Shown here: positions 55,871 to 64,000 of the stretch, in pieces
Position numbering within the stretch: position 1 is the stretch's first letter
Layout: each line of letters opens with the position of its first letter
Assembly (NCBI RefSeq): GCF_000374145.1
Contig: NZ_KB893665.1
Coordinates: 1-64,000 of the forward strand
Source of the DNA: Neomegalonema perideroedes DSM 15528
Lineage (GTDB): Bacteria; Pseudomonadota; Alphaproteobacteria; Rhodobacterales; Rhodobacteraceae
Reading direction: 5' to 3'
Length of the DNA stretch: 64,000 nucleotides
Translations under genes and position numbers: made by a program
Notes under the pieces: generated by a model
Databases searched by the model: none
The model's input: the letters and a program-made list of their open reading frames with translations, nothing else
What the model was told of the DNA's origin: nothing

Positions 55871-56656
55871 TCAGGCCGCGCCGGGGCCGGGCGTGGCGCC
55901 GGGCGGGCATTTCCCGAGGATGATCATCCCCAGAACCTCGTCTTTGGTGAGGTTCTCCACCCGCCCCGTGCCGACGACCTGACCATTCTTCATCACCGTC
56001 ACGCGGTCGGCGAGGTGGAAGACGTCGTGAATGTCGTGGCTGATGAGGAAGACGCCGATGCCCTCGCTTTTGAGCTGTTTGATCAGCTCGCCGACCTGCG
56101 CCGTCTCCTGCGGCCCGAGGGCCGCCGTGGGCTCGTCCATGATGAGGATCCGCGCGTTGAAGAGGATCGCCCGCGCGATGGCCACCGATTGCCTCTGGCC
56201 GCCCGAGAGCGCCTTGACCGGATCCTTGAAGCGCTGGAAGCGCGGATTCAGCCGCCCCATGACCTCGCGGGCCTTGGCCTCCATGGCGCCGTCGTCCAGC
56301 GTGCCCCAAGGGGTCAGCAATTCGCGCCCGAGATAGAGATTCGCCGCCGCGTCCACGTTGTCCGCGAGGGCGAGCGTCTGATAAATCGTCTCGATTCCAT
56401 AGGCTTTGGCGTCGCGGGGATTATGGATCGCGGCCTCTTCGCCCCGGATGCGGATCACGCCGGAATCGCGGCGATAGGCGCCCGAGAGGATCTTGATCAG
56501 CGTGGATTTCCCCGCGCCGTTATGCCCGAGCAGGGCCACCACCTCGCCGGGATAAAGATCCACGGAAGCGCGCTCCACGGCGTGGACGCCGCCGAAGGAG
56601 ATCGAAATCTCCTCCATCTCGACGAGCGGAGTCTGGTCTTTCACATGAGCGTTCAT
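55871..56656 (-). CDS. xylG: D-xylose ABC transporter ATP-binding protein
   Basis: A 261-aa single-domain ATPase of the CUT2 class (the rhizobial FrcA/XylG form rather than the tandem 500-aa type). Walker A is GHNGAGKST (about 40-48), the signature is [16 protein letters not shown], Walker B is [12 protein letters not shown] and the switch His is in [10 protein letters not shown]. The ATG at 56656 lies 13 nt after the xylH stop. It is last in the xylFHG operon; being single-domain, it would act as a homodimer. Confidence 0.88.
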   Translation of the reverse strand: MNAHVKDQTPLVEMEEISISFGGVHAVERASVDLYPGEVVALLGHNGAGKSTLIKILSGAYRRDSGVIRIRGEEAAIHNPRDAKAYGIETIYQTLALADNVDAAANLYLGRELLTPWGTLDDGAMEAKAREVMGRLNPRFQRFKDPVKALSGGQRQSVAIARAILFNARILIMDEPTAALGPQETAQVGELIKQLKSEGIGVFLISHDIHDVFHLADRVTVMKNGQVVGTGRVENLTKDEVLGMIILGKCPPGATPGPGAA

Positions 56657-56669
56657 GACGGCTCCTCCC

Positions 56670-57980
56670 TCAGCCCGCGCGGCGCTTATAAAGCGTGTCC
56701 AGCCAGACCGCCGCCACCAGAACCAGACCCACGACCACGTTCTGCAAAGGCGCGTCCAGCCCAAGCAGGATCATCCCCGAAGACAAGGACTGCATGAGCA
56801 AAGCCCCCAGCAAAGCGCCCGCGATGGTGCCCGCGCCGCCCGCCAGCGAAGTGCCGCCGATCACCGCCGCGGCGATGGTCAGAAGCTCGTCGAGGGTGCC
56901 TTGCGAATTGGTCGCCGATTGCAGACGCGCCGAGGCCACCGCTCCGGCTATGGCGCAGAGCACGCCCATGATGATGAAGATCTTCATCGTCACCCAGCGC
57001 GTGTTGACGCCCGCCAGCTCCGCCGCCTCGGGATTGCCGCCGATGGCGTAGACGTAGCGTCCGAAGCGGGTGCGCCGCGCCACGAAGGTCATGATCACGC
57101 CCGCCGCCAGAGCGATCAGCACCGGAATCGCGATTCCATGCGAGATCTGCAAGCCGCCTTCGGGGATCGTCACGTTATTGGCCGCCGCCCATTGGCGCAC
57201 GGTTCCGGCGGGCCAGTAATAGGCGTTGGCCACCGCCGCCGCGCCCAGAATCGCCCCGCAGCCGAGCGCCGCCATCAGAGCCTCGGCCCAGACGGGGCGC
57301 GTGGGGAAGCCGAAACGCCGCCTCCGGCGCCGGGAGCCGGCCTGAAGCAGCAAAATCGCGGCGCAGGCGAGCAGCGCCAAAACCCAGCTCGCCGTGTCGC
57401 CTATCGCGCCGCGCGGACCGCCGCCCATGAGGATGAAGCGCGAATCCAGCGGCGAGACGGTTTGTCCCGAGGTCACCCACCAGGCCGCCCCGCGCCAGAC
57501 GAGCAGGCCGCCCAGAGTCACGATGAAGGCCGGAATGCTCAGATAGGCGATGAGGAAGCCTTGCAGCCCCCCGACCAGCGCCCCGAGCAGCACCCCCGCC
57601 ATCAGCGTGAGGAGCCAGATCGCCGGATGTCCGAAGCCGAGGATCTCCGGCAGATAGCGCGCCTGCGCCACGCCCATGACCATGGCCAGAAAGCCGTGCA
57701 GCGAGCCCACCGACAAATCGATGTTGCGCGTGACGATGACCAGCACCATGCCCGTGGCCAGAATCGCCACGGAAGCCGACTGCACCGACAGATTCCAGAG
57801 ATTGCGCGCCGTCAGAAAACGTCCGCCGGATAAAAGGTCGAAGCCGATCCAGATGATCAGCAAAGCGGCGATCATGCCGAGAAAGCGCGTGTCGATCTCC
57901 GTGGCTTTGAAGAAGCGCGCCGCCGGGCTCAATCGGGAGGCGCTTGGACGATCCGCCCCCCGACCTTCTGCCTGATCCAT
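56670..57980 (-). CDS. xylH: D-xylose ABC transporter permease
   Basis: A 436-aa permease, longer than RhaP/RhaQ as usual for XylH, with about ten to twelve hydrophobic helices from residue 33 onward. Family markers are [20 protein letters not shown] near 78, [22 protein letters not shown] (in part [17 protein letters not shown]) near 145 and [20 protein letters not shown] near 385. The ATG at 57980 has GGGGAGGA about 5 nt upstream; sequence upstream is an interspersed repeat. It is cotranscribed with xylF and xylG. Confidence 0.9.
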   Translation of the reverse strand: MDQAEGRGADRPSASRLSPAARFFKATEIDTRFLGMIAALLIIWIGFDLLSGGRFLTARNLWNLSVQSASVAILATGMVLVIVTRNIDLSVGSLHGFLAMVMGVAQARYLPEILGFGHPAIWLLTLMAGVLLGALVGGLQGFLIAYLSIPAFIVTLGGLLVWRGAAWWVTSGQTVSPLDSRFILMGGGPRGAIGDTASWVLALLACAAILLLQAGSRRRRRRFGFPTRPVWAEALMAALGCGAILGAAAVANAYYWPAGTVRQWAAANNVTIPEGGLQISHGIAIPVLIALAAGVIMTFVARRTRFGRYVYAIGGNPEAAELAGVNTRWVTMKIFIIMGVLCAIAGAVASARLQSATNSQGTLDELLTIAAAVIGGTSLAGGAGTIAGALLGALLMQSLSSGMILLGLDAPLQNVVVGLVLVAAVWLDTLYKRRAG

Positions 57981-57992
57981 CCCATCCTCCCC

Positions 57993-58068
57993 TAGAGCGC
58001 AATCCGAAAAATTCGCAAGATGTTTTGGGTGAACTGCGCGGCCAAATAAAATCCGGAGCGTCTGAAAG
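57993..58068. repeat. GAGCGCAATCCGAAAA-type repeat in the xylF-xylH gap
   Basis: The plus strand begins AGAGCGCAATCCGAAAA at 57994. It aligns with the minus strand of 208-130 downstream of aceA, where the first 48 bases match at most positions without a gap (shared TTCG, AAGA, GGG and TGCGCG blocks). It lies immediately beside the xylH ribosome site. Related AGAGCGCAATCC sequences are known to me as common interspersed elements in alphaproteobacteria. Confidence 0.6.
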
Positions 58069-58126
58069 CTCCCGGATGAACGGAAAACGCGCCGTCTGCG
58101 CGCTCCGTCGCGTTTCGATTTGAAAA

Positions 58127-58153
58127 CGGCCGGATCTTGAGCAGATCCGGCCG
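58127..58153 (-). terminator. Hairpin after xylF
   Basis: A perfect 11-bp stem, CGGCCGGATCT (58127-58137) with AGATCCGGCCG (58143-58153), has a 5-nt loop. On the minus strand it is followed by TTTTCAAATC. It lies 33 nt after the xylF stop and 146 nt before xylH. It probably reduces transcription into xylHG or protects the xylF message, giving excess binding protein. Confidence 0.75.
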
Positions 58154-58185
58154 CGCGTCTCACATCCAGAAGGCCGAACCGGAGA

Positions 58186-59226
58186 TCAGTCGCAGGCGGG
58201 AGCGGTCCCGGCGGGCACGCCCTGACAGACCACCTCTTTGCTCACCCATCCGGCGCCGATGATGTCGCCGAGATTCTCGCGGGTGATCGCCACGGGCTTG
58301 AGGAAGATCGAATTCAGCTCGACGCCCGCCGCGCCGCCGCTGAACTTCACCGCATTGGGCACCGCGTCGAGGGCGGTTCCGTCGGCGAGCCGAACGGCGA
58401 TCTCCGCCGCCGCCTTGCCGAGGTCGCGCGAGTCCTTCCAGATCGAAACCGTCTGAGTTCCGAGCGCCACGCGGTTCAGAGCCGCATGGTCGGCGTCTTG
58501 TCCCGAGACCGGAACCGAGCCCGCCAGACCCTGAGCCTGAAGCGCCGCCACCACGCCGCCGGCGGTGCCGTCGTTGGCGGCGACCACGGCGTCGACCTTA
58601 TTGTCGTTGGCGGTCAGGAACTGCTCCATGTTGCGCTGAGCGTTGGCGGGCAGCCAGCCGTCGGTGTAGGCCTCGCCGACGTTCTTGATATGCCCGGCCG
58701 CGATGGATTCGCCGAGCACGTCCATCGCGCCCGCGAAGAGGAAATCGGCGTTCGGATCGGTGGAGCTGCCCTTGATGAAGACGTAATTGCCGGTCGCCGC
58801 ATGTTTGAACACGCCGCGCGCCTGCATCCGGCCCACTTCGCGATTGTCGAAGGTGATGTAGAAGGCTTCCGGATGCTCGATCAGGCGGTCGTAGGCCACG
58901 ACCGGCACGCCCTCGGCGACGGCTTTCTCGACCGCCGGAATGATGGCGCTCGAATCCTGCGCGAGGATGATCAGCGCGTTCGCGCCCTGAGCGATCAGCG
59001 CCTCGACGTCGGTGAGCTGCTTGCCCGGCTGAGACTGGGCGTCGGCGGAGATGTAGGTGTCTCCGGCGGCTTCGACGGCGGCCTTGATGGCGGCTTCGTC
59101 GGTCTTCCAGCGCTCTTCCTGGAAGTTGGACCAGGAGACGCCGATGGTCTTGCCCGCCGCGAGGGCCGGAGCGGCGAAGGAAAGGGCGAGGACGGCGCCC
59201 GCAAGGGCGGTGGCGGTTTTTCTCAT
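58186..59226 (-). CDS. xylF: D-xylose-binding periplasmic protein
   Basis: A 346-aa type-I periplasmic binding protein with a signal peptide cleaved near APALAAGK (about residue 23). XylF-specific segments are [20 protein letters not shown] (mature start), [10 protein letters not shown] near 120, [20 protein letters not shown] near 160 and [15 protein letters not shown] near 225. The C-terminal Cys pair ([14 protein letters not shown]) also occurs in XylF proteins. The ATG at 59226 has GGGAGGA 10 nt upstream. It is first in xylFHG and divergent from the ROK regulator. Confidence 0.94.
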   Translation of the reverse strand: MRKTATALAGAVLALSFAAPALAAGKTIGVSWSNFQEERWKTDEAAIKAAVEAAGDTYISADAQSQPGKQLTDVEALIAQGANALIILAQDSSAIIPAVEKAVAEGVPVVAYDRLIEHPEAFYITFDNREVGRMQARGVFKHAATGNYVFIKGSSTDPNADFLFAGAMDVLGESIAAGHIKNVGEAYTDGWLPANAQRNMEQFLTANDNKVDAVVAANDGTAGGVVAALQAQGLAGSVPVSGQDADHAALNRVALGTQTVSIWKDSRDLGKAAAEIAVRLADGTALDAVPNAVKFSGGAAGVELNSIFLKPVAITRENLGDIIGAGWVSKEVVCQGVPAGTAPACD

Positions 59227-59384
59227 GACGAAATCTTCCTCCCGGCGCCGACAGGCGCTTGCGTTTCCCCGAAGCCCCGCGCGCCCTTCAGGCGGCGTCG
59301 GCTTCATCTCGTCCTCTTTTCTTCGAGGCTCGAAATAAAGAGTGACGGCAAAAGGAATTCCTGTCAATCTCGAAATCGGGATTG

Positions 59385-59416
59385 GCGAACATATTGCTTT
59401 GCAATAAGAAATTCGC
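59385..59416. promoter_or_regulatory. Candidate XylR operator (nested inverted repeat)
   Basis: TATTGC (59392-59397) and GCAATA (59401-59406) form a perfect inverted repeat around TTT, flanked by GCGAA (59385-59389) and TTCGC (59412-59416). It lies in the xylF/xylR divergent region (59227-59466), about 160 nt from xylF and about 50 nt from xylR. ROK repressors bind AT-rich inverted repeats of this kind. The rest of the region shows no gene. Confidence 0.6.
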
Positions 59417-59466
59417 ACCGCAACATGACAGCGGCCACGCAGGAGGGCCAATATGGAGGATCGGAT

Positions 59467-60690
59467 TTGGCGCTCCGCAAAGTCGCGCGTCCGGATGATC
59501 TGCGCCGCCAGAACCGCGGCCTGATCCTCGCCGCCCTGCGGCGCGAGGGCGGGCTTTCACGCACGGAGCTCGCGGCGCGCACGAGGCTCAGCCCGGCCAG
59601 CGTCTCGACCATCTCGGCGGCGCTGCTGGCGGAGGGAATCCTTGAGGAGGAGGCGCCGGGCTCCGCCCTGAAGCGCGGACGTCCGCAGGTGGCGCTGCGG
59701 CCCGATCCCCGGGCGGGGACGGCGGTCGTCCTCTCGGTGACGCTGAATCAGATTCTGGCCCGACGCATCGATTACGCCGGACGCCCCGTCGCCGAGGCCG
59801 CGCGGCGCTTCGACAGTCTGGCCGCGCCGCCCGGCGCTCTGCTGGAGGCGACGGCCGACGCCATCCGCGAGACTCTGGCGCAGGCTCCGGAGGCGCGGCC
59901 TCCGCTTCGGATCTCCCTCGGCGTGCAGGGCGTGACCGACGCCGCAGGGACGCGCATGATCTGGTCTCCGGTCACGCATGAGCGCGACATTCCTTTCGCC
60001 GCCCGTCTGGAGTCCGAATTCGCCGCGCCGGTCTTCGTGGCCAACGACTGCGCCGCCATCGTGCAGGGGCTCCGCAACCGCGAGCCGCAGCGCTACGGCG
60101 GAGATTTCGCCGCGATTCTGCTTTCGCACGGCGTGGGAATGGGGCTGCATCTGCAAGGCGCGCCTTTCCTCGGCGCCCGCAGTTCGGCGATGGAGTTCGG
60201 GCATATGGTCTATCAGCCGGAGGGGGCGCTCTGCCGCTGCGGCGGACGGGGCTGCGTCGAGGCCTATGCGGGGAGCTACGCCATTTTGCGCCGCGCGCGG
60301 GGATTCTCCGATCAGACGCCGCCCGAATCCGGCGAGGATCATGAAGCCGAGGCGCCTTTGGCGGCTCTGGCCCGCGCCGGGCCGGGGCCGGAGCGCGAGG
60401 CCTTCAAGGCGGCGGGACGCGCTATAGGCTACGGCCTGCGCAATCTCTTCACTTTGCTCGATCCGACTCCGGTGGCTCTGGTGGGGGCGGGCTCTTTGGC
60501 CTTCGACCTGATGGAGCCGGAGATCCGCAAGGCTCTGGCGGGCGCGACGGGGCTCGCGGGCGGACTGGCGGCGGAGGGCTTCGAATTCCGGCTTCATCCC
60601 GACGAATTCAGCCTGATCCTCGAAGGCGGAGCCGCCGCCGCTCTGCGCGCGCTGGACGAAGCCGCCTCAGGCGAGCGCGCCGGGGCTTAG
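59467..60690 (+). CDS. xylR: ROK-family transcriptional regulator of xylose genes
   Basis: A 407-aa ROK protein. The winged helix (about 8-65) has [20 protein letters not shown]. The sugar-kinase-like domain has VFVANDCAA near residue 188, the ROK zinc motif [14 protein letters not shown] near 257, and the LGVQGVTD glycine segment. I prefer TTG 59467, with GGAGG 7 nt upstream; ATG 59425 would add 14 residues but lacks a ribosome site. Divergent placement from xylFHG supports xylose-responsive repression. Its TAG stop lies in the following palindromic repeat. xylA and xylB are not in the window. Confidence 0.88.
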   Translation: MALRKVARPDDLRRQNRGLILAALRREGGLSRTELAARTRLSPASVSTISAALLAEGILEEEAPGSALKRGRPQVALRPDPRAGTAVVLSVTLNQILARRIDYAGRPVAEAARRFDSLAAPPGALLEATADAIRETLAQAPEARPPLRISLGVQGVTDAAGTRMIWSPVTHERDIPFAARLESEFAAPVFVANDCAAIVQGLRNREPQRYGGDFAAILLSHGVGMGLHLQGAPFLGARSSAMEFGHMVYQPEGALCRCGGRGCVEAYAGSYAILRRARGFSDQTPPESGEDHEAEAPLAALARAGPGPEREAFKAAGRAIGYGLRNLFTLLDPTPVALVGAGSLAFDLMEPEIRKALAGATGLAGGLAAEGFEFRLHPDEFSLILEGGAAAALRALDEAASGERAGA

Positions 60691-60790
60691 AGCTTTCGCC
60701 GGGCGATCGAAGATCGATCAAGCGCCGCAAGATTTCGTTGGTCGCGTTTTCACGACGCGAAGCCGTTTCGGCTTCACTGGAAAACGCTCT
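60688..60790. repeat. Palindromic interspersed repeat (copy 3)
   Basis: The left end TAGAGC supplies the xylR stop codon (60688-60690) and the right end reads GGAAAACGCTCT. The right half, GGTCGCGTTTTCACGACGCG followed by AAGCC and GGCTTC arms, is nearly identical to the copy at 39284; the left half is more diverged and contains GCGATCGAAGATCGATC. Unlike the other two copies it lies between codirectional genes. Confidence 0.8.
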
Positions 60791-60846
60791 GGCCTTGAGC
60801 GGGCGGAGCATGAGAGGAAGGAGCCGCCCCAGCCTCCGGAGACCGC

Positions 60847-61347
60847 ATGACCCTTCTTCCGATCCTGAGATTCCCGCATCCGGGCTTGCGCCTGCCCGCC
60901 GCGCCCGTGGTCGCCTTCGACGCCGCATTGCGCCGCCTCGCCGAGGATCTGACGGAGACTCTGCGCGCCGCGCCGGGGGTGGGGATCACGGCGCCGCATG
61001 TCGGGATTCCGCAGCGGCTGGTGGTTCTGGATCTTGCTCCGGAGCGCGGGCCGGAAGTCTTCGTCAATCCGGAGATCCTGTGGTTCTCCGAAGAGAAGAT
61101 CCGCCATGCGGAGGGCAGCCTCTCCATGCCCGGCGTCACGGAGGAATTGGAGCGTCCCGCCCGGATTCGTCTGCGCTGGCGGGATCTCAACGGCCTCGAA
61201 CGAACCGAGGAGGCGGAGGGATTCCGCGCTATCTGCCATCAGCATGAAATCGACCAATTGGACGGAATCTTCTGGATTCAGCGGCTCTCCAAACTCCGCC
61301 GCGACCGGCTGGTCAAGAAATATGAGAAGCTGCGCCGGACGGCCTGA
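60847..61347 (+). CDS. Peptide deformylase-like protein lacking metal ligands
   Basis: A 166-aa protein of the polypeptide deformylase fold. All three catalytic motifs are recognisable but altered. Motif 1 is GVGITAPHVG, with His where the enzyme has Gln. Motif 2 is EGSLS (89-93), with Ser91 replacing the metal-binding Cys. Motif 3 is HEIDQ (133-137), with Gln137 replacing the second metal-binding His of HExxH. Two of the three metal ligands are thus missing, so normal deformylation is unlikely. The reading frame is intact and codon use normal, so it is not a decaying gene. Such paralogues may have a regulatory or other role. It is followed by an alcohol dehydrogenase 27 nt downstream. Confidence 0.85.
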   Translation: MTLLPILRFPHPGLRLPAAPVVAFDAALRRLAEDLTETLRAAPGVGITAPHVGIPQRLVVLDLAPERGPEVFVNPEILWFSEEKIRHAEGSLSMPGVTEELERPARIRLRWRDLNGLERTEEAEGFRAICHQHEIDQLDGIFWIQRLSKLRRDRLVKKYEKLRRTA

Positions 61348-61374
61348 TTCTCCGCCTGCACAGGGAGCCCCGCC

Positions 61375-62418
61375 ATGAAAGCCGCCCTTCTCCGCGCCAT
61401 AGCGGAGCCGCTCAGCGTCGAAACCGTCGCCGATCCCGCCTGTCCGCCCGACGGCGTGACGGTCGAGGTGAGGGCCTGCGGGCTTTGCCGCTCGGATCAC
61501 CACACCTGGAAGGGCGCCGAAGAGGGCCTGCCTCTGCCGCATGTCATGGGCCATGAATTCGCCGGCGTGGTGGCGGAGGTCGGGCCGGATTGCCGGAATT
61601 TCCGGCGCGGCGACCGCGTGACGGCGCCTTTCATCCTCGGCTGCGGCCAATGCGCCGATTGCCGCGCAGGCCATCCCACCATCTGCGCGACGCAAGACCT
61701 GATCGGCTTCACCCGCTGGGGCGCCTTCGCCGAGCGGCTGGCGGTTCCCCGGGCGGATTTCAACCTCGTGCGCCTGCCCGAGGCGGTGGGCTTCGTCGAG
61801 GCGGCGGGCATGGGCTGCCGCGTCACGACGGCTTGGCGGGGCCTGACCGACCGCGCGGATCTGCGTCCGGGCGAATGGCTGGCGGTGCATGGCTGCGGCG
61901 GAGTCGGGCTTTCGGCGATTCTGCTGGCGAAGATCCTTGAGGCGCGGGTGATCGCCGTGGACGTCTCGGAGGGGGCGCTCGCCATGGCCCGCGAGATGGG
62001 CGCCGAGCAGGTTCTGAACGCCTCGGAGATCGCGGACGTCGGGGCGGCGGTGCGGGATCTGACCGGCGGCGGCGCCCATGTCTCCCTCGACGCGCTCGGC
62101 GCGACCGAGACTTTCCTGAATTCTCTGCGCTCTTTGCGCAAACTCGGGCGGCATGTGCAAATCGGCATGCCGGTGGGACGTCATGTGCGGGTGGAGCTTC
62201 CGCTTCTGGATCTGGTCTACGCCCGGCAACTGACTCTGCACGGCATGCGCGGACTCGGAGCGGCGGGCTTCGCCTCTTTGCTGGATCTGGCGGCCTCGGG
62301 GCGGCTCGACCTCGCCGGACTGGTCACGGAGCGCCTGCCGCTGGAGGGGCTCAGCGAGGCCCTCGCCCGCATGGACGCCGGACGCATGGTCGGAATCGCC
62401 GTGGTGGACCGCTTCTGA
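61375..62418 (+). CDS. Zinc-dependent alcohol dehydrogenase (MDR family)
   Basis: A 347-aa medium-chain dehydrogenase/reductase. The catalytic zinc site is Cys38 (ACGLCRSDHHTW) and GHEFAG (about 60). The structural zinc motif is complete: CGQCADCRAGHPTIC (about 98-112). The coenzyme motif GCGGVGLSA is near residue 175, followed by an acidic VDVS end that favours NAD+. The alcohol substrate is unknown. It lies 27 nt after the deformylase-like gene in the same direction and converges on the flavin oxidoreductase gene across a strong hairpin. Confidence 0.87.
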   Translation: MKAALLRAIAEPLSVETVADPACPPDGVTVEVRACGLCRSDHHTWKGAEEGLPLPHVMGHEFAGVVAEVGPDCRNFRRGDRVTAPFILGCGQCADCRAGHPTICATQDLIGFTRWGAFAERLAVPRADFNLVRLPEAVGFVEAAGMGCRVTTAWRGLTDRADLRPGEWLAVHGCGGVGLSAILLAKILEARVIAVDVSEGALAMAREMGAEQVLNASEIADVGAAVRDLTGGGAHVSLDALGATETFLNSLRSLRKLGRHVQIGMPVGRHVRVELPLLDLVYARQLTLHGMRGLGAAGFASLLDLAASGRLDLAGLVTERLPLEGLSEALARMDAGRMVGIAVVDRF

Positions 62419-62424
62419 GCGGCG

Positions 62425-62455
62425 GGCGCCCGTCCTGAAGCTCAGGACGGGCGCC
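62425..62455. terminator. Strong hairpin between convergent genes
   Basis: A perfect 14-bp stem, GGCGCCCGTCCTGA (62425-62438) with TCAGGACGGGCGCC (62442-62455), has a 3-nt loop and fills the 48-bp gap between the alcohol dehydrogenase and the flavin oxidoreductase stops. There is no T-run on either side (GAAAATT follows on the plus strand), so it would act as a structure-only bidirectional terminator or 3'-end protector. Confidence 0.6.
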
Positions 62456-62466
62456 GCGCCGAAAAT

Positions 62467-63582
62467 TCAGACCAATTCGGCCAGCATGGCGCGCTCGAAG
62501 CCCTTGGGCGCGCCGCTTTTTCCGTCGCGCGTCTTGGCGGCCCAATCAGGGTCGCTGATCAGCGCCCGGCCCACGGCGATGAGGTCGAACTCCTCGCGCT
62601 CCATGCGGCGGAGCAGCGCCTCGATCCCCGCGCTCTCGGAGGCCTCGCCGCGGAAGGCCGCGAGGAATTCGCCCGACAGCCCCACCGAGCCCACGCTGAT
62701 GGTGGTCGCGCCGGTGAGCTTCTTGGCCCAGCCCGCGAGGTTCAGTCCTTCGGGGCCGTCGATCTCCGGGAATTCCGGCTCCCAGAAGCGGCGCTGCGAG
62801 CAATGCAGCACGTTCGCCCCCGCCTCGACCAGAGGCGCGAGCCAGCGCGTCATCTCCTCCGGGGAGGTCGCGAGCCGCGCGGCGTAATCCTGTCCCTTCC
62901 ACTGGCTGACGCGCAGGATGATCGGGAACTCCGGCCCCACCGCCGCTCGCGCCGCGCGCAGAATCTCGACGGCGAAGCGCGAACGCGCCTCGATGGTCGG
63001 GCCGCCCCAAAGATCGGCGCGCAGATTGGTGCCCGACCAAAAGAATTCGTCGATGAGATAGCCGTGGGCGCCATGGATCTCGACGGTGTCGAAGCCGAGG
63101 CGCTTGGCTTCGGCGGCCGCCTTGGCGAAGGCCGCGATGGCGTCGGCGACGTCCTCTTCGCTCATGGCCACGCCGCGCGGCTTGCCCGGCGCCAGAAGTC
63201 CGGAGGGGCTTTCCACCGGAGCCTCCGGCTCCCATCCGCCGCCGCCGAGGGTCGATCCGGTGTGCCAGAGCTGCGGCGCCATGCGTCCGCCCGCCGCGTG
63301 GACCTCCTCGACCACTTTGCGCCAGCCCGCCAGAGCCGCTTCGCCGTGAAAGAAGGGGATTCCCGGCTGATTGCGCGAGGCGGGGCGATCCACCACCGTT
63401 CCTTCGGAGATGATCAGCCCCACGCCGCCCTCGGCGCGACGGCGGTAATAGGCGGCGTTGGCCGGGCCGGGCGCGCCCTCCGGCGCGAGATTGCGCGTCA
63501 TGGGCGCCATGACGATGCGGTTCTTCAGTTCAAGGGGACCGATGGTCAGAGGACGAAACAGAAGGTCGTTGGTCGCGGACAT
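62467..63582 (-). CDS. NADH:flavin oxidoreductase (Old Yellow Enzyme family)
   Basis: A 371-aa FMN-dependent TIM-barrel enzyme. Family markers are LKNRIVMAPMTRN (residues 19-31), the PQLWHTGS region (about 101-108), the substrate His and Tyr in EIHGAHGYLIDEFFW (about 169-183), and the FMN phosphate segments SVGSVGLSGEF and AVGRALISDPDW. It reduces activated C=C bonds with NAD(P)H; the physiological substrate is unknown. It is divergent from the FucU-like gene. Confidence 0.9.
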   Translation of the reverse strand: MSATNDLLFRPLTIGPLELKNRIVMAPMTRNLAPEGAPGPANAAYYRRRAEGGVGLIISEGTVVDRPASRNQPGIPFFHGEAALAGWRKVVEEVHAAGGRMAPQLWHTGSTLGGGGWEPEAPVESPSGLLAPGKPRGVAMSEEDVADAIAAFAKAAAEAKRLGFDTVEIHGAHGYLIDEFFWSGTNLRADLWGGPTIEARSRFAVEILRAARAAVGPEFPIILRVSQWKGQDYAARLATSPEEMTRWLAPLVEAGANVLHCSQRRFWEPEFPEIDGPEGLNLAGWAKKLTGATTISVGSVGLSGEFLAAFRGEASESAGIEALLRRMEREEFDLIAVGRALISDPDWAAKTRDGKSGAPKGFERAMLAELV

Positions 63583-63686
63583 AAGCGGAGACTCTTTCCG
63601 TTGTGGAGGAGCAAGAGATATAGCTCACACGGTCGATGTCAATCAGACGCCCCGGAGGGCGGCGCGCAGGCGGAGGAGAACGAAAG

Positions 63687-64000
63687 ATGCTCAAAGGCGT
63701 GGATCCGATGCTCGGGCCGGAGTTGCTCGCGGTTCTGGCCTCCATGGGCCATGGAGACGAAATCGTCCTCTGCGACGCCAATTTCCCGGCGGATTCCGTC
63801 GCGCGCTCGACGATCCGCGGGCGGGCGCTGCGTCTGGACTGCGACGCTCTGCGGGCGCTGAAGGCGGTGCTCTCGCTGCTGCCCCTCGACGGCTACGAGC
63901 CGGATCCGGTCCTGACCATGCAGGTGGTGGGCGATCCGGCGGCGATCCCCGAGGCGGTCGCCCAAGCGGAGCCGCTCTTTGCGGCGGAGGGCTTCGCCTC
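63687..64000 (+). CDS. RbsD/FucU-type sugar mutarotase (truncated by window end)
   Basis: The first 104 codons are present and the gene runs off the window. The start MLKGVDPMLGPELLAVLASMGHGDEIVL, seen as LASMGHGDEIVLCDANFPAD (about 17-36), is the FucU/RbsD signature with catalytic His and Asp. Family length is about 140 aa, so roughly 40 residues are missing. It would interconvert sugar anomers, L-fucose being the best guess. GGAGGAGA lies about 8 nt before the ATG. Neighbours further right are needed to assign its pathway. Confidence 0.88.
   Translation, partial: MLKGVDPMLGPELLAVLASMGHGDEIVLCDANFPADSVARSTIRGRALRLDCDALRALKAVLSLLPLDGYEPDPVLTMQVVGDPAAIPEAVAQAEPLFAAEGFA

Noticed and set aside
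58486-59466. Possible long N-terminal extension of the ROK regulator
   Set aside because: The extension lies opposite xylF and its signal peptide; the ROK winged helix begins right after the TTG at 59467, which has a good ribosome site.

Overview
The window is GC-rich, densely packed chromosomal DNA from an alphaproteobacterium. Three things point there: the rhaDI / rhaRSTPQMK arrangement known from rhizobia, the short (about 260 aa) XylG-type ATPase, and interspersed palindromes of the AGAGCG...CGCTCT type. Rhodobacterales or Hyphomicrobiales is my best guess; no rRNA or other species marker is present. There is no phage, transposase or CRISPR array.

Layout. 1-215: palindromic repeats. 215-5174: glyoxylate shunt (aceA, aceB) divergent from a RamB/ScfR-type regulator. 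5271-6356: an AI-2E family membrane protein. 6393-38343: a very large pectin/rhamnogalacturonan catabolic block. It holds two paralogous oligosaccharide-binding proteins, one permease/ATPase set, two GH105, one GH28 and one GH4 enzyme, the complete rhamnose system, the oxidative galacturonate pathway (udh, lactone isomerase, gci, kdgD, semialdehyde dehydrogenase to 2-oxoglutarate) and the unsaturated-uronate branch (kduI, kduD, kdgK). Three local regulators (DeoR, AraC and GntR/FCD types) accompany them. 38387-39286: an alpha/beta hydrolase. 39385-49858: a self-contained selenocysteine locus: selD, divergent from fdoGHI-fdhE-selA-selB-selC, with the client formate dehydrogenase carrying an in-frame TGA and a good SECIS hairpin. 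50121-53320: a periplasmic binding protein coupled to a membrane GGDEF/EAL protein. 53534-55791: an acyl-CoA ligase and an unknown protein. 55871-60690: xylose importer xylFHG with a ROK regulator. 60847-64000: a peptide-deformylase-like protein lacking metal ligands, a zinc alcohol dehydrogenase, an Old Yellow Enzyme and the start of a FucU/RbsD gene.

How it works together. The GH28, GH105 and GH4 enzymes lack recognisable signal peptides. The block therefore looks built to import pectic oligosaccharides made elsewhere and finish them in the cytoplasm: rhamnose to rhaI/K/D, galacturonate through Udh to 2-oxoglutarate, unsaturated uronate through KduI/KduD/KdgK. A short motif, TCATCATATR, recurs in the leaders of GH105-GH4-SBP, udh/gntR, kdgD and kduI, and I propose it is the operator of the GntR regulator. 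Other points worth a second look are mutually exclusive hairpins before fdoG, a 41-codon leader ORF coupled to the permease gene, palindromic repeats that supply TAG stop codons to flanking genes, and the ligand-less deformylase homologue.
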